DNA of 64,000 bases from Osmia lignaria lignaria (lineage: Eukaryota; Arthropoda; Insecta; Hymenoptera; Megachilidae): assembly GCF_051020975.1 (NCBI RefSeq), contig NW_027478160.1:13910001-13974000 (forward strand), read 5' to 3'. Position numbers and translations under genes: made by a program. Shown piece after piece: positions 1-12,389 of the stretch (within the stretch, counting starts at the first letter, position 1; the number at the start of each line of letters is the position of its first letter). The notes under the pieces are model-generated. The model saw only the letters and a program-made list of their open reading frames with translations. It was not told the origin of the DNA and made no database searches.

Positions 1-171
1 CTGTATCTCTATTATGCTGGTGCGGCTTCGGAACTTTTAAATATCTTGATATATCTCGAGAATTACGCATCTGATCAAAAAATATCATAGAACATAAAAA
101 GTAGGAAACTTAATTCTCTACAAAAAAGGTCTCTTAACATTTTGCCATAGCTCGCTTCGTTTCCGAGATAT
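1..171. repeat. Partial monomer at left edge
   Basis: The window opens at monomer position 152, counting position 1 as the first T of TTGCAG, and runs to the end of that monomer. It carries TATGCTGG rather than the commoner TATGTTGG, and GAGAATTACGCATC, a form also seen in the next monomer. The array therefore continues to the left of the window. Confidence 0.97.
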
Positions 172-493
172 TTGCAGATTTATCTCAAGCGAAGGGGCCT
201 GACGGACATATTTCGAGATATTTCTTCTTCTTGTTGTTCTTCTTCTGCACAGCTAAGCTGGAAGTGGCATTTGGAGCTCGCAATAGTGCAGAGTTATCTC
301 CAAGAAAGGGTCCACGGTGTTTCTGTATCTCTATTATGTTGGTGCGGCTTCGGAACTTTTAAATATCTTGATATATCTCGAGAATTACGCATCTGATCAA
401 AAAATATCATAGAACATAAAAAGTAGGAAACTTAATTCTCTACAAGAAAGGTCTCTTAACATTTTGCCATAGCTCGCTTCGTTTCCGAGATAT
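172..493. repeat. Satellite monomer, first complete copy
   Basis: First full 322-bp monomer. It has private changes AAGCGAAGG, TTGGAGCTCG and CTCCAAGAAAGGGTCC against the usual AAGGGAAGG, TTGCAGCTCG and CTCAAAGAAAGGGGCC. It ends in the class-A form, apart from GAGAATTACG for GAGAACTACG. Confidence 0.95.
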
Positions 494-1137
494 TTGCAGA
501 TTTATCCCAAGGGATGGGGCCTGACGGACATATTTCGAGATATTTCTTCTTCTTGTTGTTCTTCTTCTGCACATCTAAGCTGGAAGTGGCATTTGCAGCT
601 CGCAATAGTGCAGAGTTATCTCAAAGAAAGCGGCCACGGTGTTTCTGTACCTCTATTATGTTGGTGCAGCTTCGGAACTTTTAAATATCTTGATATATCT
701 CGAGATCTACGCATCTGATCAAAGAATATCATAGAAGATAAAAAGTAGGAAACTTAATTCTCTACAAAAAAGGTCTCTTAACATTTTGCTATAGCTCGCT
801 TTGTTTCCGAGATATTGGCAGATTTATCTCAAGGGAAGGGGCCTGACGGACATATTTCGAGATATTTCTTCTTCTTGTTGTTCTTCTTCTGCACAGCTAA
901 GCTGGAAGTGGCATTTGCGGCTCGCACTAGTGCAGAGTTATCTCAAAGAAAGGGGCCACGGTGTTTCTGTATCTCTATTATGTTGGTGCGGCTTCGGAAC
1001 TTTTAAATATCTTGATATATCTCGAGAACTACGCATCTGATCAAAAAATATCATAGAAGATAAAAAGTAGGAAACTTAATTCTCTACAAGAAAGGTCTCT
1101 TAACATTTTGCCATAGCTCGCTTCGTTTCCGAGATAT
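494..1137. repeat. Dimer HOR, copy 1 (644 bp)
   Basis: Two adjacent monomers of distinct subtype. The first (494-815) is marked by GGGATGGGGCC, GCACATCTAAGC, AAAGCGGCC, CTGTACCTC, GGTGCAGCTTC and GAGATCTACGC. The second (816-1137) is marked by ATTGGCAG at its start and by GCGGCTCGCACTAG, with a GCTTTGTTTCC approach. The same pair in the same order follows at 1138-1781. Confidence 0.9.
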
Positions 1138-1781
1138 TTGCAGATTTATCTCAAGGGATGGGGCCTGACGGACATATTTCGAGATATTTCTTCTTCTTGT
1201 TGTTCTTCTTCTGCACATCTAAGCTGGAAGTGGCATTTGCAGCTCGCAATAGTGCAGAGTTATCTCAAAGAAAGCGGCCACGGTGTTTCTGTACCTCTAT
1301 TATGTTGGTGCAGCTTCGGAACTTTTAAATATCTTGATATATCTCGAGATCTACGCATCTGATCAAAAAATATCATAAAAGATAAAAAGTAGGAAACTTA
1401 ATTCTCTACAAAAAAGGTCTCTTAACATTTTGCCATAGCTCGCTTTGTTTCCGAGATATTGGCAGATTTATCTCAAGGGAAGGGGCCTGACGGACATATT
1501 TCGAGATATTTCTTCTTCTTGTTGTTCTTCTTCTGCACAGCTAAGCTGGAAGTGGCATTTGCGGCTCGCACTAGTGCAGAGTTATCTCAAAGAAAGGGGC
1601 CACGGTGTTTCTGTATCTCTATTATGTTGGTGCGGCTTCGGAACTTTTAAATATCTTGATATATCTCGAGAACTACGCATCTGATCAAAAAATATCATAG
1701 AAGATAAAAAGTAGGAAACTTAATTCTCTACAAAAAAGGTCTCTTAACATTTTGCCATAGCTCGCTTTGTTTCCGAGATAT
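1138..1781. repeat. Dimer HOR, copy 2 (644 bp)
   Basis: Tandem copy of the preceding dimer, with the same marker bases in both monomers. Small differences remain: TTTATCCCAAGGG in copy 1 against TTTATCTCAAGGG here, and AAAGAATATC in copy 1 against AAAAAATATC here. Both copies share the rarer AGATAAAAAG spacer form. A recent tandem duplication of two monomers is the simplest reading. Confidence 0.9.
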
Positions 1782-4679
1782 TTGCAGATTTATCTCAAGG
1801 GAAGCGGCCTGACGGACATATTTCGAGATATTTCTTCTTCTTGTTGTTCTTCTTCTGCACAGCTAAGCTGGAAGTGGCATTTGCAGCTCGCAATAGTGCA
1901 TAGTTATCTCAAAGAAAGGGGCCACGGTGTTTCTGTATCTCTATTATGTTGGTGCGGCTTCGGAACTTTTAAATATCTTGATATATCTCGAGAACTACGC
2001 ATCTGATCAGAAAATATCATAGAACATAAAAGGTAGGAAACTTAATTCTCTACAAAAAAGGTCTCTTAACATTTTGCCATAGCTCGCTTCGTTTCCGAGA
2101 TATTTGCAGATTTATCTCAAGGGAAGGGACCTAACGGACATATTTCGTGACATTTCTTCTTCTTGTTGTTCTTCTTCTGCACAGCTAAACTGGAAGTGGC
2201 ATTTCCAGCTCGCAATAGTGCAGAGTTATCTCAAAGAAAGGGGCCACGGTGTTTCTGTATCTCTATTATGTTGGTGCGGCTTCGGAACTTTTAAATATCT
2301 TGATATATCTCGAGAACTACGCATCTGATCAAAAAATATCATAGAACATAAAAAGTAGGAAACTTAATTCTCTACAAAAAAGGTCTCTTAACATTATGCC
2401 ATAGCTCGCTTCGTTTCCGAGATATTTGCAGATTTATCTCAAGGGAAGGGGCCTGACGGACATATTTCGAGATATTTCTTCTTCTTGTTGTTCTTCTTCT
2501 GCACAGCTAAGCTGGAAGTGGCATTTGCAGCTCGCAATAGTGCAGAGTTATGTCAAAGAAAGGGTCCACGGTGTTTCTGTATCTCTATTATGTTGGTGCG
2601 GCTTCGGAACTTTTAAATATCTTGATATATCTCGAGAACTACGCATCTAATCAAAAAAGATCATAGAACATAAAAAGTAGGACACTTAATTCTCTACAAG
2701 AAAGGTCTCTTAACATTTTGCCATAGCTCGCTTCGTTTCCGAGATATTTGCAGATTTATCTCAAGGGATGGGGCCTGACGGACATATTTCGAGATATTTC
2801 TTCTTCTTGTTGTTCTTCTTCTGCACATCTAAGCTGGAAGTGGCATTTGCAGCTCGCAATAGTGCAGAGTTATCTCAAAGAAAGCGGCCACGGTGTTTCT
2901 GTACCTCTATTATGTTGGTGCAGCTTCGGAACTTTTAAATATCTTGATATATCTCGAGATCTACGCATCTGATCAAAAAATATCATAGAACATAAAAAGT
3001 AGGAAACTTAATTCTCTACAAAAAAGATCTCTTGATATTTTGCCATAGCTCGCTTCGTTTCCGAGATATTGGCAGATTTATCTCAAGGGAAGGGGCCTGA
3101 CGGACATATTTCGAGATATTTCTTCTTCTTGTTGTTCTTCTTCTGCACAGCTAAGCTGGAAGTGGCATTTGCAGCTCGCAATAGTGCATAGTTATCTCAA
3201 AGAAAGGGGCCACGGTGTTTCTGTATCTCTATTATGTTGGTGCGGCTTCGGAACTTTTAAATATCTTGATATATCTCGAGAACTACGCATCTGATCAAAA
3301 AATATCATAGAACATAAAAAGTAGGAAACTTAATTCTCTACAAAAAAGGTCTCTTAACATTTTGCCATAGCTCGCTTCGTTTCCGAGATATTCGCAGATT
3401 TATCTCAAGGGAAGGGGCCTAACGGACATATTTCGTGATATTTCTTCTTCTTGTTGTTCTTCTTCTGCACAGCTAAGCTGGAAGTGGCATTTGCGGCTCG
3501 CACTAGTGCAGAGTGATCTCAAAGAAAAGGGCCACGGTGTTTCTGGATCTCTATTATGTTGGTGCGGCTTCGGAACTTTTAAATATCTCGATATATCTCG
3601 AAAACTACGCTTCTGATCAGAAAATATCATATAACATAAATTGTAGGAAACATAATTCTCTACAAAAAAGGTCTCTTAACATTTTGCCATAGCTCGTTTC
3701 GTTTCCGAGATATTTGCTGATTTATCTCAAGGGAAGGGGCCTGACGGACATATTTCGAGATATTTCTTCTTCTTGTTGTTCTTCTTCTGCACAGCTAAAC
3801 TGGAAGTGGCATTTCCAGCTCGCAATAGTGCAGAGTTATCTCAAAGAATGGGGCCACGGTGTTTCTGTATCTCTATTATGTTGGTGCGGCTTCGGAACTT
3901 TTAAATATCTTGATATATCTCGAGAACTACGCATCTGATCAAAAAATATCATAGAACATAAAAAGTAGGAAACTTAATTCTCTACAAATAAGGTCTCTTA
4001 ACATTTTGCCATAGCTCGCTTCGTTTCGGAGATATTTGCAGATTTATCTCAAGGGAAGGGGCCTGACGGATATATTTCGAGATACTTCTTCTTCTTGTTG
4101 TTCTTCTTCTGCACAGCTAAGCTGGAAGTGGCATTTGCAGCTCGCAATAGTGCAGAGTTATCTCAAAGAAAGGGTCCACGGTGGTTCTGTATCTCTATTA
4201 TGTTGGTGCGGCTTCGGAACTTTTAAATATCTTGGTATAACTCGAGAACTACGCATCTGATCAAAAAATATCATAGAACATAAAAAGTACGAAACTTAAT
4301 TCTCTACAAAAAAGGTCTCTTAACATTTTGCCATAGCTCGCTTGGTTTCCGAGGTATATGCAGATTTATCTCAAGGGAAGGGGCCTGACGGACATATTTC
4401 GAGATATTTCTTCCTCTTGTTGTTCTTCTTCTGCACAGCTAAGCTGGAAGTGGCATTTGCGGCTCGCACAAGTGCAGAGTTATCTCAAAGAAAGGGGCCA
4501 CGGTGTTTCTGTATCTCTATTATGTTGGTGCGGCTTCGGAACTTTTAAATATCTTGATATATCTCGAGAACTACGCATATGATCAAAAAATATCATAGAA
4601 CATAAAAAGTAGGAAACTTAATTCTCTACAAAAAAGGTCTCTTAACATTTTGCCATAGCTCGCTTCGTTTCCGAGATAT

Positions 4680-4999
4680 TTGCAGATTTATCTCGAGGGA
4701 AGGGGCCTGACGGACATATTTCGAGATATTTCTTCTTCTTGTTGTTCTTCTTCTGCACAGCTATGCTGGAAGTGGCATTTGCGGCTCGCACTAGTGCAGA
4801 GTTATCTGAAAGAAAGGGGCCACGGTGTTTCTGTATCTCTATTATAGGTGCGGCTTCGGAACTTTTAAATATCTCGATATATCTCGAAAACTACGCTTCT
4901 GATCAAAAAATATCATAGAGCATAAATTGTAGGAAACATAATTCTCTACAAAAAAGGTCTCTTAACATTTTGCCATAGCTCGTTTCGTTTCCGAGATAT
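4680..4999. repeat. Monomer with 2-bp deletion (320 bp)
   Basis: At 4841-4853 the sequence reads ATTATAGGTGCGG where other monomers have ATTATGTTGGTGCGG. This is a net loss of 2 bp with a base change. I found no other monomer with this change. Confidence 0.93.
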
Positions 5000-5321
5000 T
5001 TGCAGATTTATCTCAAGGGAAGGGGCCTGACGGACATATTTCGAGATATTTCTTCTTCTTGTTGTTCTTCTTCTGCACAGCTAAGCTGGAAGTGGCATTT
5101 GCGGCTCGCACTAGTGCAGAGTTATCTCAAAGAAAGGGGCCACGGTGTTTCTGGATCTCTATTATGTTGGTGCGGCTTCGGAACTTTTAAATATCTCAAT
5201 ATATCTCGAAAACTACGCTTCTGATCAAAAAATATCATAGAACATAACTTGTAGGAGACATAATTCTCTACAAAAAAGGTCTCTTAACATTTTGCCATAG
5301 CTCGCTTCGTTTCCGAGATAT

Positions 5322-5642
5322 TTGCAGATATATCTCAAGGGAAGGGGCCTGACGGACATATTTCGAGATATTTCTTCTTCTTGTTGTTCTTCTTCTGCAC
5401 AGCTAAGCTGGAAGTGGCATTTGCAGCTCGCAATAGTGCAGAGTTATCTCAAAGAAAGGGGCCACGTGTTTCTGTATCTCTATTATGTTGGTGCAGCTTC
5501 GGAACTTTTAAATATCTTGATATATCTCGAGAACAACGCATCTGATCAAAAAATATCATAGAACATAAAAAGTAGAAAACTTAATTCTCTACAAAAAAGG
5601 TCTCTTAACATTTTGCCATAGCTCGCTTCGTTTCCGAGATAT
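5322..5642. repeat. Monomer with 1-bp deletion (321 bp)
   Basis: GCCACGTGTTTC at 5461 replaces the usual GCCACGGTGTTTC, one G lost from a GG pair. Confidence 0.93.
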
Positions 5643-6930
5643 ATGCAGATTTATCTCAAGGGAAGGGGCCTGACGGACATATTTCGAGATATTTCTTCTT
5701 CTTGTTGTTCTTCTTCTGCACAGCTAAGCTGGAAGTGGCATTTGCAGCTCGCAATAGTGCAGAGTTATCTCAAAGAAAGGGGCCACGGTGTTTCTGTATC
5801 TCTATTATGTTGGTGCGGCTTCGGAACTTTTAAATATCTCGATATATCTCGAAAACTACGCTTCTGATCAAAAAATATCATAGAACATAACTTGTAGGAG
5901 ACATAATTCTCTACAAAAAAGGTCTCTTAACATTTTGCCATAGCTCGCTTCGTTTCCGAGATATTTGCAGACATATCTCAAGGGAAGGGGCCTGACGGAC
6001 ATATTTCGAGATATTTCTTCTTCTTGTTGTTCTTCTTCTGCACAGCTAAGCTGGAAGTGGCATTTGCGGCTCGCACTAGTGCAGAGTTATCTCAAAGAAA
6101 GGGGCCACGGTGTTTCTGGATCTCTATTATGTTGGTGCGGCTTCGGAACTTTTAAATATCTCGATATATCTCGAAAACTACGCTTCTGATCAAAAAATAT
6201 CATAGAACATAAATTGTAGGAAACATAATTCTCTACAAAAAAGGTCTGTTAACATTTTGCCATAGCTCGTTTCGTTTCCGAGATATTTGCAGATATATCT
6301 CAAGGGAAGGGGCCTGACGGACATATTTCGAGATATTTCTTCTTCTTGTTGTTCTTCTTCTGCACAGCTAAACTGGAAGTGGCATTTCCAGCTCGCAATA
6401 GTGCAGAGTTATCTCAAAGAAAGGGGCCACGGTGTTTCTGTATCTCTATTATGTTGGTGCGGCTTCGGAACTTTTAAATATCTTGATATATCTCGAGAAC
6501 TACGCATCTGATCAAAAAATATCATAGAACATAAAAAGTACGAAACATAATTCTCTACAAAAAAGGTCTCTTAACATTTTGCCATAGCTCGTTTCGTTTC
6601 CGAGATATTTGCAGATATATCTCAAGGGAAGGGGCCTGACGGACATATTTCGAGATATTTCTTCTTCTTGTAGTTCTTCTTCTGCACAGCTAAACTGGAA
6701 GTGGCGTTTCCAGCTCGCAATAGCGCAGAGTTATCTGAAAGAAAGGGGCCACGGTGTTGCTGTATCTCTATTATGTTGGTACGGCTTCGGAACTTTTAAA
6801 TATCTTGATATATCTCGAGAACTACGCATCTGATCAAAAAATATCATAGAACATAAAAACTAGGAAACTTAATTCTCTACAAAAAAGGTCTCTTAACATT
6901 TTGCCATAGCTCGCTTCGTTTCCGAGATAT

Positions 6931-7237
6931 TTGCAGATATATCTCGAGGGAAGGGGCCTGACGGACATATTTCGAGATATTTCTTCTTCTGCACAGCTAA
7001 GCTGGAAGTGGCTTTTGCGGCTCGCACTAGTGCAGAGTTATCTCAAAGAAAGGGGCCACGGTGTTTCTGTATCTCTATTATGTTGGTGCGGCTTCGGAAC
7101 TTTTAAATATCTCGATATATCTCGAAAACTACGCTTCTGATCAAAAAATATCATAGAACATAAATTGTAGAAAACTTAATTCTCTACAAAAAAGGTCTCT
7201 TAACATTTTGCCATAGCTCGCTTCGTTTCCGAGATAT
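6931..7237. repeat. Monomer with 15-bp deletion (307 bp)
   Basis: The pyrimidine-rich tract near 6981 is shortened from 29 nt (through TTGTTGTTCTTCTTCTGCAC) to TTCTTCTTCTGCAC, a clean 15-bp loss between TTC repeats. Replication slippage is the likely cause. Its closest relatives at 11746, 12390 and 14966 share GCTTTTGCGGCTCG and the CTCGAGGG start but have the full-length tract, so the deletion is private and probably younger than the HOR. Confidence 0.95.
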
Positions 7238-7559
7238 ATGCAGATTTATCTCAAGGGAAGGGGCCTGACGGACATATTTCGAGATATTTCTTCTTCTTGT
7301 TGTTCTTCTTCTGCACAGCTAAGCTGGAAGTGGCATTTGCAGCTCGCAATAGTGCAGAGTTATCTCAAAGAAAGGGGCCACGGTGTTTCTGTATCTCTAT
7401 TATGTTGGTGCGGCTTCGGAACTTTTAAATATCTCGATATATCTCGAAAACTACGCTTCTGATCAAAAAATATCATAGAACATAACTTGTAGGAGACATA
7501 ATTCTCTACAAAAAAGGTCTCTTAACATTTTGCCATAGCTCGCTTCGTTTCCGAGATAT

Positions 7560-7881
7560 TTGCAGATATATCTCAAGGGAAGGGGCCTGACGGACATATT
7601 TCGAGATATTTCTTCTTCTTGTTGTTCTTCTTCTGCACAGCTAAACTAGAAGTGGCATTTCCAGCTCGCAATAGTGCAGAGTTATCTCAAAGAAAGGGGC
7701 CACGGTGTTTCTGCATCTCTATTATGTTGGTGCGGCTTCGGAACTTTTAAATATCTTGATATATCTCGAGAACTACGCATCTGATCAAAAAATATCATAG
7801 AACATAGAAAGTAGGAAACTTAATTCTCTACAAAAAACGTCTCTTAGCATTTTGCCGTAGCTCGCTTCGTTTCCGAGATAT
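7560..7881. repeat. Monomer of the CTAAACTAG subtype
   Basis: Marked by CTAAACTAGAAGTGG where the HFQ-like group (spelled ATTTCCAGCTC) has CTAAACTGGAAGTGG. The change also creates a stop codon in the longest open frame. The same subtype recurs at 13034 and 15610, each time just before a GCATTTCTGGCTCG monomer, except that here one extra monomer (7882) intervenes. Confidence 0.85.
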
Positions 7882-8203
7882 TTGCAGATTTATCTCAAGG
7901 GAAGGGGCCTGACGGACATATTTCGAGATATTTCTTCTTCTTGTTGTTCTTCCTCTGCACAGCTAAGCTGGAAGTGGCAATTGCGGCTCGCACTAGTGCA
8001 GAGTTATCTCAAAGAAAGGGGCCACGGTGTTTCTGTATCTCTATTATGTTGGTGCGGCTTCGGAACTTTTAAATATCTTGATATATCTCGAGAACTACGC
8101 ATCTGATCAAAAAATATCATAGAACATAAAAAGTAGGAAACTTAATTCTCTACAAAAAAGGTCTCTTAACATTTTGCCATAGCTCGCTTCGTTTCCGAGA
8201 TAT
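7882..8203. repeat. Monomer inserted in the 15-mer; twin at 20762
   Basis: Carries GTGGCAATTGCGG and TCTTCCTCTGCAC, and is preceded by ACGTCTCTTAGCATTTTGCC and TTGCCGTAG. All of these recur together at 20682-21083, exactly 12880 bp (40 monomers) away. It is absent from the 8-monomer units at 12390-17541, so it marks either a loss there or an insertion here. Confidence 0.85.
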
Positions 8204-10779
8204 TTGCAGATTTATCTCAAGGGAAGGGGCCTGACGGACATATTTCGAGATATTTCTTCTTCTTGTTGTTCTTCTTCTGCACAGCTAAGCTGGACGTGGC
8301 ATTTCTGGCTCGCACTAGTGCAGAGTTATCTCAAAGAAAGGGGCCACGGTGTTTCTGCATCTCTATTATGTTGGTGCGGCTTCGGAACTTTTAAATATCT
8401 TGATATATCTCGAGAACTACGCATCTGATCAAAAAATATCATAGAACATAAAAAGTAGGAAACTTAATTCTCTACAAATAAGGTCTCTTAACATTTTGCC
8501 ATAGCTCACTTCGTTTCCGAGATATTTGCAGATTTATCTCAAGGGAAGGGGCCTGACGGACATATTTCGAGATATTTCTTCTTCTCGTTGTTCTTCTTCT
8601 GCACAGCTAAGCTGGAAGTGGCATTTGCGGCCCGCACTAGTGCAGAGTTATCTCAAAGAAAGGGGCCACGGTGTTTCTGTATCTCTATTATGTTGGTGCG
8701 GCTTCGGAACTTTTAAATATCTCGATATATCTCGAAAACTACGCTTCTGATCAAAAAATATCATAGAACATAACTTGTAGGAGACATAATTCTCTACAAA
8801 AAAGGTCTCTTAACATTTTGCCATAGCTCGCTTCGTTTCCGAGATATTTGCAGATATATCTCAAGGGAAGGGGCCTGACGGACATATTTCGAGATATTTC
8901 TTCTTCTTGTTGTTCTTCTTCTGCACAGCTAAGCTGGAAGTGGCATTTGCAGCTCGCAATAGTGCAGAGTTATCTCAAAGAAAGGGGCCACGGTGTTTCT
9001 GTATCTCTATTATGTTGGTGCAGCTTCGGAACTTTTAAATATCTTGATATATCTCGAGAACAACGCATCTGATCAAAAAATATCATAGAACATAAAAAGT
9101 AGAAAACTTAATTCTCTACAAAAAAGGTCTCTTAACATTTTGCCATAGCTCACTTCGTTTCCGAGATATTTGCAGATTTATCTCAAGGGAAGGGGCCTGA
9201 CGGACATATTTCGAGATATTTCTTCTTCTCGTTGTTCTTCTTCTGCACAGCTAAGCTGGAAGTGGCATTTGCAGCTCGCAATAGTGCAGAGTTATCTCAA
9301 AGAAAGGGGCCACGGTGTTTCTGTATCTCTATTATGTTGGTGCAGCTCCGGAACTTTTAAATATCTTGATATATCTCGAGAACAACGCATCTGATCAAAA
9401 AATATCATAGAACATAAAAAGTAGAAAACTTAATTCTCTACAAAAAAGGTCTCTTAACATTTTGCCATAGCTCGCTTCGTTTCCGAGATATATGCAGATT
9501 TATCTCAAGGGAAGGGGCCTGACGGACATATTTCGAGATATTTCTTCTTCTTGTTGTTCTTCTTCTGCACAGCTAAGCTGGAAGTGGCATTTGCAGCTCG
9601 CAATAGTGCAGAGTTATCTCAAAGAAAGGGGCCACGGTGTTTCTGTATCTCTATTATGTTGGTGCGGCTTCGGAACTTTTAAATATCTCGATATATCTCG
9701 AAAACTACGCTTCTGATCAAAAAATATCATAGAACATAACTTGTAGGAGACATAATTCTCTACAAAAAAGGTCTCTTAACATTTTGCCATAGCTCGCTTC
9801 GTTTCCGAGATATTTGCAGATATATCTCAAGGGAAGGGGCCTGACGGACATATTTCGAGATATTTCTTCTTCTTGTTGTTCTTCTTCTGCACAGCTAAAC
9901 TGGAAGTGGCATTTCCAGCTCGCAATAGAGCAGAGTTATCTGAAAGGAAGGGGCCACGGTGTTTCTGTATCTCTATTATGTTGGTGCGGCTTCGGAACTT
10001 TTAAATATCTTGATATATCTCGAGAACTACGCATCTGATCAAAAAATATCATAGAACATAAAAAGTAGGAAACTTAATTCTCTACAAAAAAGGTCTCTTA
10101 ACATTTTGCCATAGCTCGCTTCGTTTCCGAGATATTTGCAGATTTATCTCAAGGGAAGGGGCCTGACGGACATATTTCGAGATATTTCTTCTTCTTGTTG
10201 TTCTTCTTCTGCACAGCTAAGCTGGAAGTGGCATTTGCGGCTCGCACTAGTGCAGAGTTATCTCAAAGAAAGGGGCCACGGTGTTTCTGTATCTCTATTA
10301 TGTTGGTGCGGCTTCGGAACTTTTAAATATCTTGATATATCTTGGGAACTACGCTTCTGATAAAAAAATATCATAGAACATAAAAAGTAGGAAACTTAAT
10401 TCTCTACAAATAAAGTCTCTTAACATTTTGCCATAGCTCGCTTCGTTTCCGAGATATTTGCAGATTTATCTCAAGGAAAGGGGCCTGGCGGACATATTTC
10501 TAGATATTTCTTCTTCTTGTTGTTCTTCTTCTGCACAGCTAAGCTGGAAGTGGCATTTGCGGCTCGCGCTAGTGCAGAGTTATCTCAAAGAAAGGGGCCA
10601 CGGTGTTTCTGTATCTCTATTATGTTGGTGCGGCTTCGGAACTTTTAAATATCACGATATATCTCGAAAACTACGTTTCTGATCAAAAAATATCATAGAA
10701 CATAAATTGTAGGAAACATAATTCTCTACAAAAAACGTCTCTTAACATTTTGCCATAGCTCGCTTCGTTTCCGAGATAT

Positions 10780-12389
10780 TTGCAGATTTATCTCAAGGGA
10801 AGGGGCCTGACGGACATATTTCGAGATATTTCTTCTTCCTGTTGTTCTTCTTCTGCACAGCTAAGCTGGAAGTGGCATTTGCGGCTCGCACTAGTGCAGA
10901 GTTATCTCAAAGAAAGGGGCCACGGTGTTTCTGGATCTCTATTATGTTGGTGCGGCTTCGGAACTTTTAAATATCTCGATATATCTCGAAAACTACGCTT
11001 CTGATCAAAAAATATCATAGAACATAAATTGTAGGAAACATAATTCTCTACAAAAAAGGTCTCTTAACATTTTGCCATAGCTCGTTTCGTTTCCGAGATA
11101 TTTGCAGATATATCTCAAGGGAAGGGGCCTGACGGACATATTTCGAGATATTTCTTCTTCTTGTTGTTCTTCTTCTGCACAGCTAAACTGGAAGTGGCAT
11201 TTCCAGCTCGCAATAGTGCAGAGTTATCTCAAAGAAAGGGGCCACGGTGTTTCTGTATCTCTATTATGTTGGTGCGGCTTCGGAACTTTTAAATATCTTG
11301 ATATATCTCGAGAACTACGCATCTGATCAAAAAATATCATAGAACATAAAAAGTACGAAACATAATTCTCTACAAAAAAGGTCTCTTAACATTTTGCCAT
11401 AGCTCGTTTCGTTTCCGAGATATTTGCAGATATATCTCAAGGGAAGGGGCCTGACGGACATATTTCGAGATATTTCTTCTTCTTGTTGTTCTTCTTCTGC
11501 ACAGCTAAACTGGAAGTGGCGTTTCCAGCTCGCAATAGCGCAGAGTTATCTGAAAGAAAGGGGCCACGGTGTTGCTGTATCTCTATTATGTTGGTACGGC
11601 TTCGGAACTTTTAAATATCTTGATATATCTCGAGAACTACGCATCTGATCAAAAAATATCATAGAACATAAAAACTAGGAAACTTAATTCTCTACAAAAA
11701 AGGTCTCTTAACATTTTGCCATAGCTCGCTTCGTTTCCGAGATATTTGCAGATATAACTCGAGGGAAGGGGCCTGACGGACATATTTCGAGATATTTCTT
11801 CTTCTTGTTGTTCTTCTTCTGCACAGCTAAGCTGGAAGTGGCTTTTGCGGCTCGCACTAGTGCAGAGTTATCTCAAAGAAAGGGGCCACGGTGTTTCTGT
11901 ATCTCTATTATGTTGGTGCGGCTTCGGAACTTTTAAATATCTCGATATATCTCGAAAACTACGCTTCTGATCAAAAAATATCATAGAACATAAATTGTAG
12001 AAAACTTAATTCTCTACAAAAAAGGTCTCTTAACATTTTGCCATAGCTCGCTTCGTTTCCGAGATATATGCAGATTTATCTCAAGGGAAGGGGCCTGACG
12101 GACATATTTCGAGATATTTCTTCTTCTTGTTGTTCTTCTTCTGCACAGCTAAGCTGGAAGTGGCATTTGCAGCTCGCAATAGTGCAGAGTTATCTCAAAG
12201 AAAGGGGCCACGGTGTTTCTGTATCTCTATTATGTTGGTGCGGCTTCGGAACTTTTAAATATCTCGATATATCTCGAGAACTACACATCTGATCAAAAAA
12301 TATCATAGAACATAAAAACTAGGAAACTTAATTCTCTACAAAAAAGGTCTCTTAACATTTTGCCATAGCTCGCTTCGTTTCCGAGATAT
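10780..12389. repeat. Start of next HOR round with duplicated dimer
   Basis: Five monomers (10780, 11102, 11424, 11746, 12068). The first four repeat 5965-7237. The dimer 11746-12389 is then partly repeated at 12390-13033: both 11746 and 12390 have GATATAACTCGAGGG, which is not seen elsewhere, and both 12068 and 12712 begin ATATATGCAG. The monomer at 12068 ends as a class B to class A recombinant (CTCGATATATCTCGAGAAC, then TACACATCTG). Confidence 0.85.

Larger units (their letters stand above)
1782..5964. repeat. Mixed monomers, no clear HOR (13 copies)
   Basis: Thirteen monomers starting at 1782, 2104, 2426, 2748, 3070, 3392, 3714, 4036, 4358, 4680, 5000, 5322 and 5643. Subtypes alternate without an order I can follow. 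The monomer at 2748 is the same GATGGGG/GAGATCTACG subtype as 494 and 1138. The monomer at 3714 begins TTGCTG. Two carry length changes: 2 bp lost near 4846 and 1 bp lost near 5466. This is the least homogenised part of the window. Confidence 0.85.
5965..10779. repeat. 15-monomer HOR unit (4815 bp)
   Basis: Fifteen monomers whose subtype order restarts at 10780. The monomers at 5965, 6287, 6609 and 6931 are matched by those at 10780, 11102, 11424 and 11746. Diagnostic of the 6609/11424 type are GGCGTTTCCAG, AATAGCGCAG, GTTGCTGTATC, GGTACGGCTTC and the spacer AAAAACTAGG. The expected offset of 15 x 322 = 4830 is reduced to 4815 by the 15-bp deletion in the monomer at 6931. Monomers at 8204 (GCATTTCTGGCTCG), 8526 (CTTCTCGTTG with GCGGCCCGCAC) and 8848 (GAGAACAACGC) serve as further markers seen again at 13356-14000 and 15932-16576. 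Confidence 0.85.

Noticed and set aside
172..396. Small protein-coding genes (74-79 codons) on the + strand in almost every monomer
   Set aside because: They start mostly with TTG, are broken by stops or lack a start in several monomers, and vary without regard to codon position. The 322-bp unit is not a multiple of three. They are by-products of the repeat.
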